Below are positions 1 through 7,109 of a DNA stretch of 10,020 bases, in pieces. Within the stretch, counting starts at the first letter, position 1, and every line of letters starts with the position of its first letter. The notes beneath the pieces were generated by a model. It was not told the DNA's origin. It saw only the letters and a program-made list of their open reading frames with translations, and searched no databases. Source of the stretch: DSBG01 sp049975365 (GTDB lineage: Bacteria > Desulfobacterota > Desulfomonilia > UBA1062); NCBI GenBank assembly GCA_049975365.1, contig JBNGDS010000088.1, positions 1 to 10,020 of the forward strand. The letters are read 5' to 3'. The position numbers were made by a program, and so were the translations under genes.

Positions 1-1310
1 AGAGACTGCACCGTGTTGTCATTGTCGGAGGAGGATTCGGAGGGCTCACAGCGGCGCGATCTCTGGAATATCTGCCAGTTGATGTGACGCTCATCGACAA
101 GAGGAACTTCCACCTCTTCCAGCCTTTGCTTTACCAGGTAGCAACTGGCCTCCTCTGCCCGTCTGAAGTGACATCGCCGCTGCGGCACATCCTCAGGAAG
201 CAGAAGAACGTCAGAGTGCTTCTGGGTGAGGCGGTGGATTTTGACATCGAACACAGACGGGTGATTCTCACAGATGGTGAGGTTGACTATGATACCCTGG
301 TGGTGGCAGCTGGCATGGTGAACCACTACCACGGACATGATGACTGGGAACAGTACGCGCCGGGATTGAAAACAATCGAGGATTCCGGCAGGATGCGGCA
401 ACGCATCTTCTATGCATTCGAGGTGGCGGAGCGGGAGCCTGATCCTGAAGTGCGCAAGGAATGGCTCACATTCGTGGTGATCGGCAGCGGCCCGACCGGA
501 ATCGAGCTCTCAGGAATGCTCTCCGAGATTGCCCGGAACACCCTGAAATATGAATTCCGCTCCATCAGGCCCGAGGAATCGACGATCATGCTCCTCGACG
601 GGGCGGAACGCATTCTTCCATCATACCCACGACGTCTTTCACGGATAACGGAGCAGTCCCTCAACCACCTTGGCATCACCACATGTGCCGAGACCATGGT
701 CGTGGATATTTCAGACAGGGGTGTCACAGTGGAACGACCGCACGGGAGAGAATTCATTTCAGCACGGACCGTGTTGTGGGCATCAGGCGTGAAGGCGTCC
801 CCTCTAGGAGAAAAACTGGCACAAAAGACCGGAGGTCGCACAGATCACCAGGGCAGGGTCATGGTGAACCCGGATCTCACTGTTTCCAGGCGCCCTGAGA
901 TCTTCGTGATCGGCGACCTCGGATACAGCACGGGCAAAAGAGGGCATCCCCTGCCGGGTCTTGCTCCAGTTGCCACGCAGCAGGGCCGCTATGTCTCCAG
1001 GCTCATCCGGGATCGACTGGGAGGGAAGTTCCGGGGAAAGAACTTCAAATATTTCGACAAAGGCACGCTGGCAGTCATCGGCCGCCATGCAGCGATTGCG
1101 GATTTTCACACCGTGCAATTCGGTGGTTTTTTCGCCTGGCTGCTGTGGCTCTTTATCCACCTGGTCCTGCTCATCAAGTTCGAGAACCGGATTATCGTCA
1201 TGATCCGATGGGCCTTCCAGTACATCAGCTACAACCGGGGTGCACGGAATCTTTCCCTGCAGGGAACACTGCGCCTTCCCATCACCGGTTCCAGAAACAG
1301 GAGATCATAG
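1..1310 (+). CDS. ndh: Type II NADH:quinone oxidoreductase (NDH-2), 5' end missing
   Basis: Single-subunit flavoprotein that oxidises NADH and reduces membrane quinone without pumping protons, at the inner face of the cytoplasmic membrane. The frame is open from base 3, and a GGGFGG dinucleotide motif is encoded at about 27-44, so probably only a few N-terminal residues lie outside the window; an apparent GTG start at 84 would cut off this FAD-binding motif and is rejected. A second Rossmann motif (VIGSGPTG, near 476-499) is the NAD(H) site. The VIGD segment near 904-915 followed by LPGLAPVATQQG near 951-986 matches the FAD/quinone region typical of NDH-2. The C-terminus has a hydrophobic stretch rich in Trp, Leu and Phe (near 1122-1182) and a basic tail, as expected for monotopic membrane attachment. 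It is followed after 3 bases by the antiporter gene, which indicates one transcript. The related sulfide:quinone oxidoreductases are less likely because their conserved catalytic cysteines are not seen. Confidence 0.9.
   Translation, partial: RLHRVVIVGGGFGGLTAARSLEYLPVDVTLIDKRNFHLFQPLLYQVATGLLCPSEVTSPLRHILRKQKNVRVLLGEAVDFDIEHRRVILTDGEVDYDTLVVAAGMVNHYHGHDDWEQYAPGLKTIEDSGRMRQRIFYAFEVAEREPDPEVRKEWLTFVVIGSGPTGIELSGMLSEIARNTLKYEFRSIRPEESTIMLLDGAERILPSYPRRLSRITEQSLNHLGITTCAETMVVDISDRGVTVERPHGREFISARTVLWASGVKASPLGEKLAQKTGGRTDHQGRVMVNPDLTVSRRPEIFVIGDLGYSTGKRGHPLPGLAPVATQQGRYVSRLIRDRLGGKFRGKNFKYFDKGTLAVIGRHAAIADFHTVQFGGFFAWLLWLFIHLVLLIKFENRIIVMIRWAFQYISYNRGARNLSLQGTLRLPITGSRNRRS
1299..1303 (+). promoter_or_regulatory. 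Ribosome binding site of antiporter gene inside the end of ndh
   Basis: AGGAG lies 10 bases before the ATG at 1314 and within the last codons of the upstream gene. This placement supports translation of the antiporter from the same mRNA and supports the ATG at 1314 as the start. Confidence 0.6.
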
Positions 1311-1313
1311 GAA

Positions 1314-3464
1314 ATGGACAGCGTCTTTCTCGAGATTGCGTCGATTCTTCTGCTCGCAACCTTCTTCGGCATTCTTGGCCTTGCCCTCAGGCAGCCTTTG
1401 ATCGTGGCGTTCCTTATCACCGGCATCATGGCTGGTCCATCCGGCTTTGGCATCATCCGGGCGCACGACAAGATCGACCTGCTGGCTCAGATCGGGATTT
1501 CCCTGCTCCTGTTCGTGGTGGGGTTGCGGCTCGACCTGAACCTCATCAGAACGACAGGACCGGTCGCCCTTGCAACCGGGTTGGGTCAGATCATCTTCAC
1601 CACGATCTTCGGCTTTTTCATCTCCCTCGGCTTCGGGTTGTCCACGGTTGGTGCTCTCTATGTAGCGGTCGCCCTCACGTTCTCCAGCACCATCATCATC
1701 GTCAAGCTCTTGAGTGACAAGCGGGAGATCGATTCCCTCCATGGGCGGATCGCCATGGGATTCCTCATCGTGCAGGACATTGTGGCGATCCTGGCATTGA
1801 TTTCCCTGACAGCCCTTGCCGGAGGGACCATGGAGCAGCAGGAGGCACTGTGGGAAATTGCATGGATTGCAGGCAAAGGCCTGGGGTTTCTCCTGGGAAT
1901 CGGGCTTCTCATGAAGTTTGTTCTCCCCAGGCTCACCCACATGCTTGCCCGGAACAATGAGCTGCTGATCCTGTTCGCCGTTGCCTGGGCGGTGTTTCTC
2001 GGTGCACTTGGAGACTTTCTCGGATTCAGCAAGGAGGTGGGTGCATTCCTTGGCGGCGTGTCTCTCGCTTCGACACAGTACCGGGAGGCCATCGGGGCCC
2101 GCCTTGTAAGCTTGAGGGATTTTCTCCTCCTGTTCTTCTTTCTGGATCTCGGTGCCCGGCTGGAGCTGACCTCTGTGGGCTCGCAGATGGGTAAAGCGGC
2201 GGTGCTCTCACTGTTCGTTCTCGTGGGGAATCCTATCATCGTCATGATCATTATGGGAATCATGGGGTATCGCAGGCGAACAGGCTTTCTTGCAGGCCTC
2301 ACTGTTGCCCAGATCAGTGAGTTCTCCCTCATTCTCGGTGCACTGGGATTGAGCATGGGACACATCTCCTCAGAGACCATGGGCATCATCACTCTTGTGG
2401 GGATCGTGACCATCTTTGTCTCCACCTACATGATACTCAACTCCGCACAGCTGTATCAGGTGCTCTCCGGGTTGCTTCGAGTGTTTGAAAAGCGTTATCC
2501 CCACCGGGAGCGCGATATCGGCACACAGTGCGTCTTGCCCGAGATCGATGTCATCGTGATCGGCCTTGGGAACTACGGGTACGGGCTCACAGAGCATCTC
2601 CTGGAGAGAAACCGAAGGATCATGGGAGTTGACTTCGACCCCCAGGTCCTGAAAAGGGTGCAGGCTCTCGGGGTGGAGGACCTCTTCGGTGATGTGGGCG
2701 ATCCAGAACTCATGGAACACCTGCCGCTGAACTGCACCCGGTGGGTGCTCAGCACGATCAGAGACCGGACGCTCAATCTGGATCTGTTCCATCGACTCAA
2801 GGACCGCGGGTTCGAGGGAAAAGTTGCGCTGACCGCGCGGACAGAAGAAGATGCACAGGCATACAGGGATGCGGGAGCTCACGTGGTGCTTCGTCCCTAC
2901 AGGGATGCAGCAGAGCAGGGTGCTGATTCCCTGAGTGAAGCCATGTTTCTTCTCCCCGCCGATGTGGACTGGCCCCTGACCGTTCAGGAGATACGGCTCA
3001 GGCCGGGATCCGTCTTCTCGGGCAGCGACATCCGGTCCCTGCCGCTGAGACAGAAGACAGGATTGTCCATCCTCGCCGTGCGTCGTGCAGGAAGAATCTA
3101 TTACGACCCGGGACCTGAATTCACACTCTACCCAGGCGATCATCTGGTCATGATGGGTGATCCCGTCGATCTCGGGCATGCCGAGGTCATTCTCCACGAG
3201 ATCGAAGACGCCGGTGAGATGAACCCCCTCGATAACTTCACCATGGCCGAGATCGAGGTGGGAGCAGCATCGCCCCATGCAGGGAAGACCCTGGCGGATC
3301 TCAGGTTCCGCCAGGACTATGGTGCAACCGTTGTGGGTATTCTCAGGGGAGATCTGCGGATAAGCTCACCGGGGCTTGCCGAGACGCTCAAAACCGGTGA
3401 CCGGCTCATCATCATCGGAACCCTGGAGGCCATTGAGAATCTCAAAAAAATGAGCCCGATCTGA
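1314..3464 (+). CDS. CPA2 (Kef-type) cation:proton antiporter with RCK_N and two RCK_C domains
   Basis: Integral membrane monovalent cation:H+ antiporter, 716 residues. Residues 1 to about 385 are a run of hydrophobic helices of the Na+/H+ exchanger fold. The VGLRLDLNLI segment and the Val-Gln-Asp motif with Asp155 match conserved CPA2/Kef positions, Asp155 being the likely ion/proton-binding acid. A cytoplasmic RCK_N (TrkA-N) domain begins near residue 410 with IGLGNYGYG, a GxGxxG nucleotide-binding loop, and an acidic strand end (VDFDP) that favours NAD(H). Two further TrkA-C-like domains follow at roughly 555-630 and 643-714. E. coli KefC has an RCK_N domain but not this tandem C-terminal arrangement, so the protein is closer to large Kef/TrkA fusions. 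K+ versus Na+ cannot be decided from sequence. It is the second gene of an operon with NDH-2, whose NADH substrate is also a plausible ligand of the RCK_N domain (inference). Confidence 0.88.
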   Translation: MDSVFLEIASILLLATFFGILGLALRQPLIVAFLITGIMAGPSGFGIIRAHDKIDLLAQIGISLLLFVVGLRLDLNLIRTTGPVALATGLGQIIFTTIFGFFISLGFGLSTVGALYVAVALTFSSTIIIVKLLSDKREIDSLHGRIAMGFLIVQDIVAILALISLTALAGGTMEQQEALWEIAWIAGKGLGFLLGIGLLMKFVLPRLTHMLARNNELLILFAVAWAVFLGALGDFLGFSKEVGAFLGGVSLASTQYREAIGARLVSLRDFLLLFFFLDLGARLELTSVGSQMGKAAVLSLFVLVGNPIIVMIIMGIMGYRRRTGFLAGLTVAQISEFSLILGALGLSMGHISSETMGIITLVGIVTIFVSTYMILNSAQLYQVLSGLLRVFEKRYPHRERDIGTQCVLPEIDVIVIGLGNYGYGLTEHLLERNRRIMGVDFDPQVLKRVQALGVEDLFGDVGDPELMEHLPLNCTRWVLSTIRDRTLNLDLFHRLKDRGFEGKVALTARTEEDAQAYRDAGAHVVLRPYRDAAEQGADSLSEAMFLLPADVDWPLTVQEIRLRPGSVFSGSDIRSLPLRQKTGLSILAVRRAGRIYYDPGPEFTLYPGDHLVMMGDPVDLGHAEVILHEIEDAGEMNPLDNFTMAEIEVGAASPHAGKTLADLRFRQDYGATVVGILRGDLRISSPGLAETLKTGDRLIIIGTLEAIENLKKMSPI

Positions 3465-3515
3465 TTCAAATAGGGATCAGGCATGTATTTTCCCCTATAG
3501 CTCGTGACAGGATAG

Positions 3516-3548
3516 ATGAGATCCATCATTCATGAACATGGATCTCAT
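3516..3548. repeat. 11-bp perfect inverted repeat at the convergent gene junction
   Basis: ATGAGATCCAT at 3516-3526 is exactly complementary to ATGGATCTCAT at 3538-3548, with an 11-base loop. The right arm lies within the last codons of the leftward hypothetical gene and the left arm lies just past its stop, between it and the antiporter stop at 3464. Neither side is followed by a T-run, so it is not a standard intrinsic terminator. It could still form a 3' hairpin on transcripts from either direction. Confidence 0.55.
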
Positions 3549-4338
3549 AGGTGATCGGCAGGATTTTGGTCTCAATTGAAAATCCTGCCCAGTCAAGGTC
3601 CAGTGCAAGCTCTCTTCCGCAGAACACGCTGATGTCCTCTGTTTCCGGCTTTGGAACAAAAGCTATTGAATATCCAATGCCGAGAAGAGAGCTCTCCAGT
3701 CTGTATCCGGAACGTGCGACTTGCCATGCAGGGATCTGGGTATCCTGAAGGGAAGTCTCGCCTATTCGGAGTCGGTTGAACGACCGTCCATCAACCTCAT
3801 TAAGGATGAATACCCGACAACTTTTCTGATCAAAGCTTCCGTCGGCTGAAATAACAAGTCCATCGAATGTCTTTTCATATACGATAGTGCAGTATCCCCT
3901 TACAGCTCCCTTTTTCATAACGGAATGAACGAGGAAAAGTCTAAAGATTATATCTCGCAGTCCCAGGAGAATGTGCTGGAGATGGGGAAGCTTTTTGTAC
4001 TTTTCTACACCTGATTCTACAATCCGACAGAACACAGAGGGAATGGTCCTGCCCAGGGCATGCCATGTTAATGTATGATCGAATGCGAATCTTTTTTTCA
4101 GAACACTTTGCCCATGCATGTTCAGTGAAATAAGCGATGGGAAGATGGTCTCTCGATCATTCTTGAGAATTGGTAGACCCATCCCCGCTGATTCACCTGC
4201 ACACATCTTGCCTCTGTATCTCAGAAAGAGACCTTTCGCCATATTCCGGGTTTTCCCTTGTGCGACGGATGGATCGTGAACGAAGGAAAGATCTTCAGAG
4301 ATGGAGATGGCGATTTTTTCGTTCAATAAATTTTTCAT
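3526..4338 (-). CDS. Hypothetical protein downstream of a radical SAM gene
   Basis: I do not recognise this 270-residue protein. No signal peptide, clear membrane helix or cofactor motif is evident; a moderately hydrophobic stretch lies at 123-139. A glycine-rich segment (CAGESAGMGLPIL, residues 46-58) looks conserved in character. The C-terminal half (about 147-268) alternates hydrophobic and polar residues in a way that suggests mostly beta structure. It contains six cysteines, with no CxxC pair. The ATG at 4338 overlaps the radical SAM stop by 44 bases, which suggests translational coupling, but no good ribosome binding site precedes it. The ATG at 4242 (238 residues, beginning MAKGLFLRYR) is a reasonable alternative start. 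The gene shares the low-GC character of its partner and probably belongs to the same transcript. Function is unknown; a substrate-binding or accessory role for the radical SAM enzyme is only a guess. Confidence 0.75.
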   Translation of the reverse strand: MKNLLNEKIAISISEDLSFVHDPSVAQGKTRNMAKGLFLRYRGKMCAGESAGMGLPILKNDRETIFPSLISLNMHGQSVLKKRFAFDHTLTWHALGRTIPSVFCRIVESGVEKYKKLPHLQHILLGLRDIIFRLFLVHSVMKKGAVRGYCTIVYEKTFDGLVISADGSFDQKSCRVFILNEVDGRSFNRLRIGETSLQDTQIPAWQVARSGYRLESSLLGIGYSIAFVPKPETEDISVFCGRELALDLDWAGFSIETKILPITYEIHVHE

Positions 4339-5611
4339 AGGTTTCGTCTATACGTTTGCGCAGGTATGCCTCGTCAAACTCCGAACTGTAGATCATGTGA
4401 TTCTCGTTCTCGAATTGCCAGTCAGCATCCTTCTGAACGTTCTTGACTTTTCTGTACAGGCCTGTTCCCGGCAATGGGAACGGAATGGTGAATGATATTT
4501 CGTCTAATGGGAGTTCCAGAGCCCATGCAAAGGTGTGCTCAATGGTAGTGTAGGATTCACCAGGGTACCCTACCATGAAGAATCCAGCTGTCTCGATACC
4601 GCACTTCGAGAATCGAGAGAGTGTTTTTTCTGCACATTCCACTGTTGTGTGCTTGTTCATGAGTCTGAGCACTGAATTGTCACCGGATTCCAGACCGAAA
4701 AACACCTTCCTGCATCCGGCCAGTTTCATGAGTTCAATGATATCAAGAGGAATTTCTTCTGTACGGGATAGGCATGTCCACTGCATCTCCAGGTTCTCAC
4801 TGATCATCCTTGTGCAGAAGGACTTCACGTGGTCGAGTTCCAGCGTAAAGCAGTCGTCTGCGATCCACAACCCATCATACCCCCAGGATTTGATGTCATG
4901 TATCTCTTGCAGTATGTTGTCGATATTTCTGCGACGAAAGTAGTTTCCAAATATTGGTTTTGAACAGAAGTCGCACGAGTAGGGACAACCAAACGTGGTC
5001 ATGATTCCTGCTGGAGAAAACCCTTCTCGTTCTATCCAGAACTGATGATAGAGTGAATGGTTGTAGTCACTCCGATCCGGCAGCGGGAGAAGATTGAGCC
5101 TTCTCTCATCTGACTGTTTGGTCGGTATCGCAGAAACAGTGCCAGTCCGATCGGCACGATGGTAGAGACCAGGATAGTCACCCGAATGAAGGAGCACGCA
5201 TTCCCGATTTCTCCCCTTCAGATAGTCTCTACAAAATCGAGGGAAAGAGTCCACTGCCTCTCCTCTGAATACGAAATCGAATACGCGGCAGAATCGGTCA
5301 GGATTCAAGGTCGGCATGGGGCCTCCGCATACCAGCAGTGCATCAGGAAACATCTCTTTGATTTTCTTTGCAATGATCAGCGCCCGTTCATTCATGGTGA
5401 GCATGATATAGATGCCTATGATTTTTGGATTCACTTTCTCCAATGCAAAGTAGACATCGTCATCATCTCCAAATGTCATGTCCATGACAGTGACATCGAA
5501 TCCGTCTTGGCGGAGCAATGCGGTGATTTGAGCAATACCCAGAGGATGAAAGAGCATGGTGGTACGAGTATTCTGATGGGAATACGGATATACCAGCATT
5601 ATCTCGCACAT
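4295..5611 (-). CDS. B12-binding-domain radical SAM protein
   Basis: Probable class B radical SAM enzyme, 438 residues, that would use a [4Fe-4S] cluster, S-adenosylmethionine and possibly cobalamin, often for methylating unactivated carbons or related radical chemistry. The N-terminal part (about 1-135) has the Rossmann-like cobalamin-binding layout, including a YPY start, HPLGIAQITALL near 22-33 and VCGGPMPTLNP at 94-104. The DxHxxG histidine is absent (the matching stretch reads DMTFG at 44-48), as is common in this class. The radical SAM core begins near 200 with C209-x3-C213-x2-C216. The GLESG (306-310) and GYPGE (348-352) segments are typical of the family. The substrate cannot be predicted. 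The start is supported by AGGGA at 5620-5624, 8 bases upstream. It is first in a two-gene - strand unit and is lower in GC than the genes on either side. Confidence 0.88.
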   Translation of the reverse strand: MCEIMLVYPYSHQNTRTTMLFHPLGIAQITALLRQDGFDVTVMDMTFGDDDDVYFALEKVNPKIIGIYIMLTMNERALIIAKKIKEMFPDALLVCGGPMPTLNPDRFCRVFDFVFRGEAVDSFPRFCRDYLKGRNRECVLLHSGDYPGLYHRADRTGTVSAIPTKQSDERRLNLLPLPDRSDYNHSLYHQFWIEREGFSPAGIMTTFGCPYSCDFCSKPIFGNYFRRRNIDNILQEIHDIKSWGYDGLWIADDCFTLELDHVKSFCTRMISENLEMQWTCLSRTEEIPLDIIELMKLAGCRKVFFGLESGDNSVLRLMNKHTTVECAEKTLSRFSKCGIETAGFFMVGYPGESYTTIEHTFAWALELPLDEISFTIPFPLPGTGLYRKVKNVQKDADWQFENENHMIYSSEFDEAYLRKRIDETYEKFIERKNRHLHL

Positions 5612-5719
5612 ATCATTCTTCCCTGTAGGGACTGATCATGGAACGGTTCCCTGCACCGGAGGATATCCGTGCTGTCCCACCGTGTCTGTAGAATATCGAT
5701 ACCTGACCAATCTTCTATA

Positions 5720-5747
5720 ATAATAGAGCTGCTGTTTCAGTATGCAA
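5720..5747 (-). promoter_or_regulatory. Candidate promoter for the radical SAM operon
   Basis: Read on the - strand, TTGCAT (5747-5742) and TATTAT (5725-5720) are separated by 16 bases and lie about 110 bases upstream of the radical SAM start. The -10 element is good but the -35 matches only half of the sigma-70 consensus. The region is AT-rich, so a chance match is possible. Confidence 0.3.
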
Positions 5748-5811
5748 CCAGGCGTCGATATCGTGTGCGATGATGAACGGACAGCATAAAAGCAATGACT
5801 ACAAAACACTA

Positions 5812-5840
5812 TTGATCCCAGGGTGATGATCTTGTAAAAG
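5812..5840 (+). promoter_or_regulatory. Candidate promoter for the acyl-CoA dehydrogenase
   Basis: TTGATC (5812-5817) and TAAAAG (5835-5840) are 17 bases apart; each matches 4 of 6 consensus positions. They would start a transcript with a short leader before the ATG at 5889. The surrounding 277-base divergent intergenic stretch (5612-5888) holds no supported small gene, tRNA or riboswitch that I can recognise. Confidence 0.3.
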
Positions 5841-5874
5841 TGTATGGTCGAACTACACACCAAATGAATGTATT

Positions 5875-5882
5875 GGGAGGAG
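5875..5882 (+). promoter_or_regulatory. Strong ribosome binding site that fixes the dehydrogenase start
   Basis: GGGAGGAG sits 6 bases before the ATG at 5889. An in-frame ATG at 5868 lies upstream of this site and would place the ribosome binding site inside the coding region, so 5889 is the start to use. Confidence 0.85.
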
Positions 5883-5888
5883 AATACG

Positions 5889-7031
5889 ATGGATTTTGAA
5901 TTGTCAGAAGAAATGCGCATGCTGTCCGACATGGCGTACAAGTTCGCCGTCAACGAGATTGAACCGATTGCAGAAGAGGCCGACGAACAGGAGCGGTACA
6001 CACCGGAGATCAGGATGAAGGCAGCCGAGAACGGGCTCGTTGGATGCTGGATCTCGGAAGAGTATGGTGGAGCAGGGGTAGGCTTTCTCGGCAACGCCCT
6101 CGTTACCGAACAGCTCTCGCGGGTGGATATGGGAGTTGGCCTGAACGTGATCGCCGCGTCCTTCGGGTGCGAGAACCTGTACTATTACGGTACAGAGGAG
6201 CAGAAGAAGCAGTACTTGCCGCCGATCTGTGCAGGGGAAACGGTCTGCGCAGGGGCCTATACCGAACCCAACGCAGGCACCGATGTGGCGGGGTACAAGG
6301 CCAGGGCTATTGACAAGGGTGAAGGGTATGTTCTCACCGGGAACAAGATGTTTATCACCAACGGCACGGTGTGTGACTGGATGGTTGTCCAGGCTGTCAC
6401 TGATCCTGGGGAGAAGGTCCATAAGAGCTTCAGCCAATTCATCGTTCCTTCTGATGCCGAAGGTGTGACGAGAACGAAGATCAAGGGCAAGCTCGGTATC
6501 AGGGCCAGCGACACGGCAGAGATCGCCTTTGAGGAGGTGTGGGTTCCCAAGGAGAACCTCATCGGAACCAGGGGTGCAGGATTCTACCAGCTCATGCACT
6601 TCTTTGACACCACCCGAATATTCGTGGCGGCTCAGGCCCTCGGGCTTTCGCAGGGATGTCTGGATGAGTCTGTAAAATACTGCAGAGAGCGGACGGCGTT
6701 CGGGAAACCCCTCGGGTCTTTCCAGCTCAGCATGCACAAACTCGCAGAGATGTGGATACGGATAGAGGCTTTAAGGAACATGACCTACAAGGCCGCGGTG
6801 TCCCTGGACAGCCAGAAACCGGATTATCACATCTCTGCAATGTCCAAGTACTTCGGCGGACAGACAGCAGTGTTCTGTGCGAACCTGGCAGTGGAGCTTC
6901 ACGGCGGCTATGGCTATATCAACGAGTACAAGGTCCAGAAGTGGTATCGAGACGCCAAGATACTCGAGCTCTATGAGGGGACCAAGGAAGCGGAGATCAT
7001 GACACTGGGGCGCGTCCTCATGTCGAGATAG
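5889..7031 (+). CDS. Acyl-CoA dehydrogenase (FAD-dependent)
   Basis: Soluble flavoenzyme that introduces an alpha,beta double bond into an acyl-CoA thioester and passes electrons to an electron-transfer flavoprotein. From the ATG at 5889 the protein has 380 residues, the family's usual length. It shows the helical N-terminal domain, then the first signature AYTEPNAGTD at 123-132 and the flavin-contacting FITNGT at 155-160. In the C-terminal domain RTAFGKPLGSFQ (268-279) and ELHGGYGYINEYKVQKWYRDAK (336-357) are conserved elements. Glu363 in the YEGT motif is the expected catalytic base. The sequence after it (KEAEIMTLGR) differs from the common NEIQR ending, so the acyl chain preferred is unclear: short-chain, branched, glutaryl or alicyclic acyl-CoA are all possible. 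No electron-transfer flavoprotein, hydratase or thiolase gene is adjacent; it is monocistronic, with its own terminator. Confidence 0.93.
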   Translation: MDFELSEEMRMLSDMAYKFAVNEIEPIAEEADEQERYTPEIRMKAAENGLVGCWISEEYGGAGVGFLGNALVTEQLSRVDMGVGLNVIAASFGCENLYYYGTEEQKKQYLPPICAGETVCAGAYTEPNAGTDVAGYKARAIDKGEGYVLTGNKMFITNGTVCDWMVVQAVTDPGEKVHKSFSQFIVPSDAEGVTRTKIKGKLGIRASDTAEIAFEEVWVPKENLIGTRGAGFYQLMHFFDTTRIFVAAQALGLSQGCLDESVKYCRERTAFGKPLGSFQLSMHKLAEMWIRIEALRNMTYKAAVSLDSQKPDYHISAMSKYFGGQTAVFCANLAVELHGGYGYINEYKVQKWYRDAKILELYEGTKEAEIMTLGRVLMSR

Positions 7032-7054
7032 TTCGACGTGTTCGAGTCGTTCAG

Positions 7055-7087
7055 CGGGATGAGGTTGTCCTCCTCATCCCGTTTTTG
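7055..7087 (+). terminator. Intrinsic terminator after the acyl-CoA dehydrogenase
   Basis: CGGGATGAGG (7055-7064) pairs perfectly with CCTCATCCCG (7072-7081) around a 7-base loop and is followed by TTTTT (7082-7086). It begins 24 bases after the stop codon. On the opposite strand there is no T-run, so it mainly serves the + strand gene and insulates the convergent helicase gene. Confidence 0.92.
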
Positions 7088-7109
7088 CTTTCATGGACGT
7101 GGACCTGGG

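Noticed and set aside
84..86. GTG as start of the NADH dehydrogenase
   Set aside because: The frame stays open to the left edge and encodes the essential GGGFGG FAD-binding motif before this codon.
2370..3278. Long - strand open frame opposite the antiporter gene
   Set aside because: It is antisense to a clearly conserved RCK region and shows no recognisable domain; it is a by-product of codon bias in GC-rich DNA.
5639..5692. Short + strand ORF of 17 codons in the intergenic region
   Set aside because: It has no ribosome binding site and no recognisable peptide character.
5868..5888. Upstream in-frame ATG giving a longer acyl-CoA dehydrogenase
   Set aside because: A strong ribosome binding site (5875-5882) lies between this ATG and the one at 5889, and the 5889 start gives the usual family length and N-terminus.
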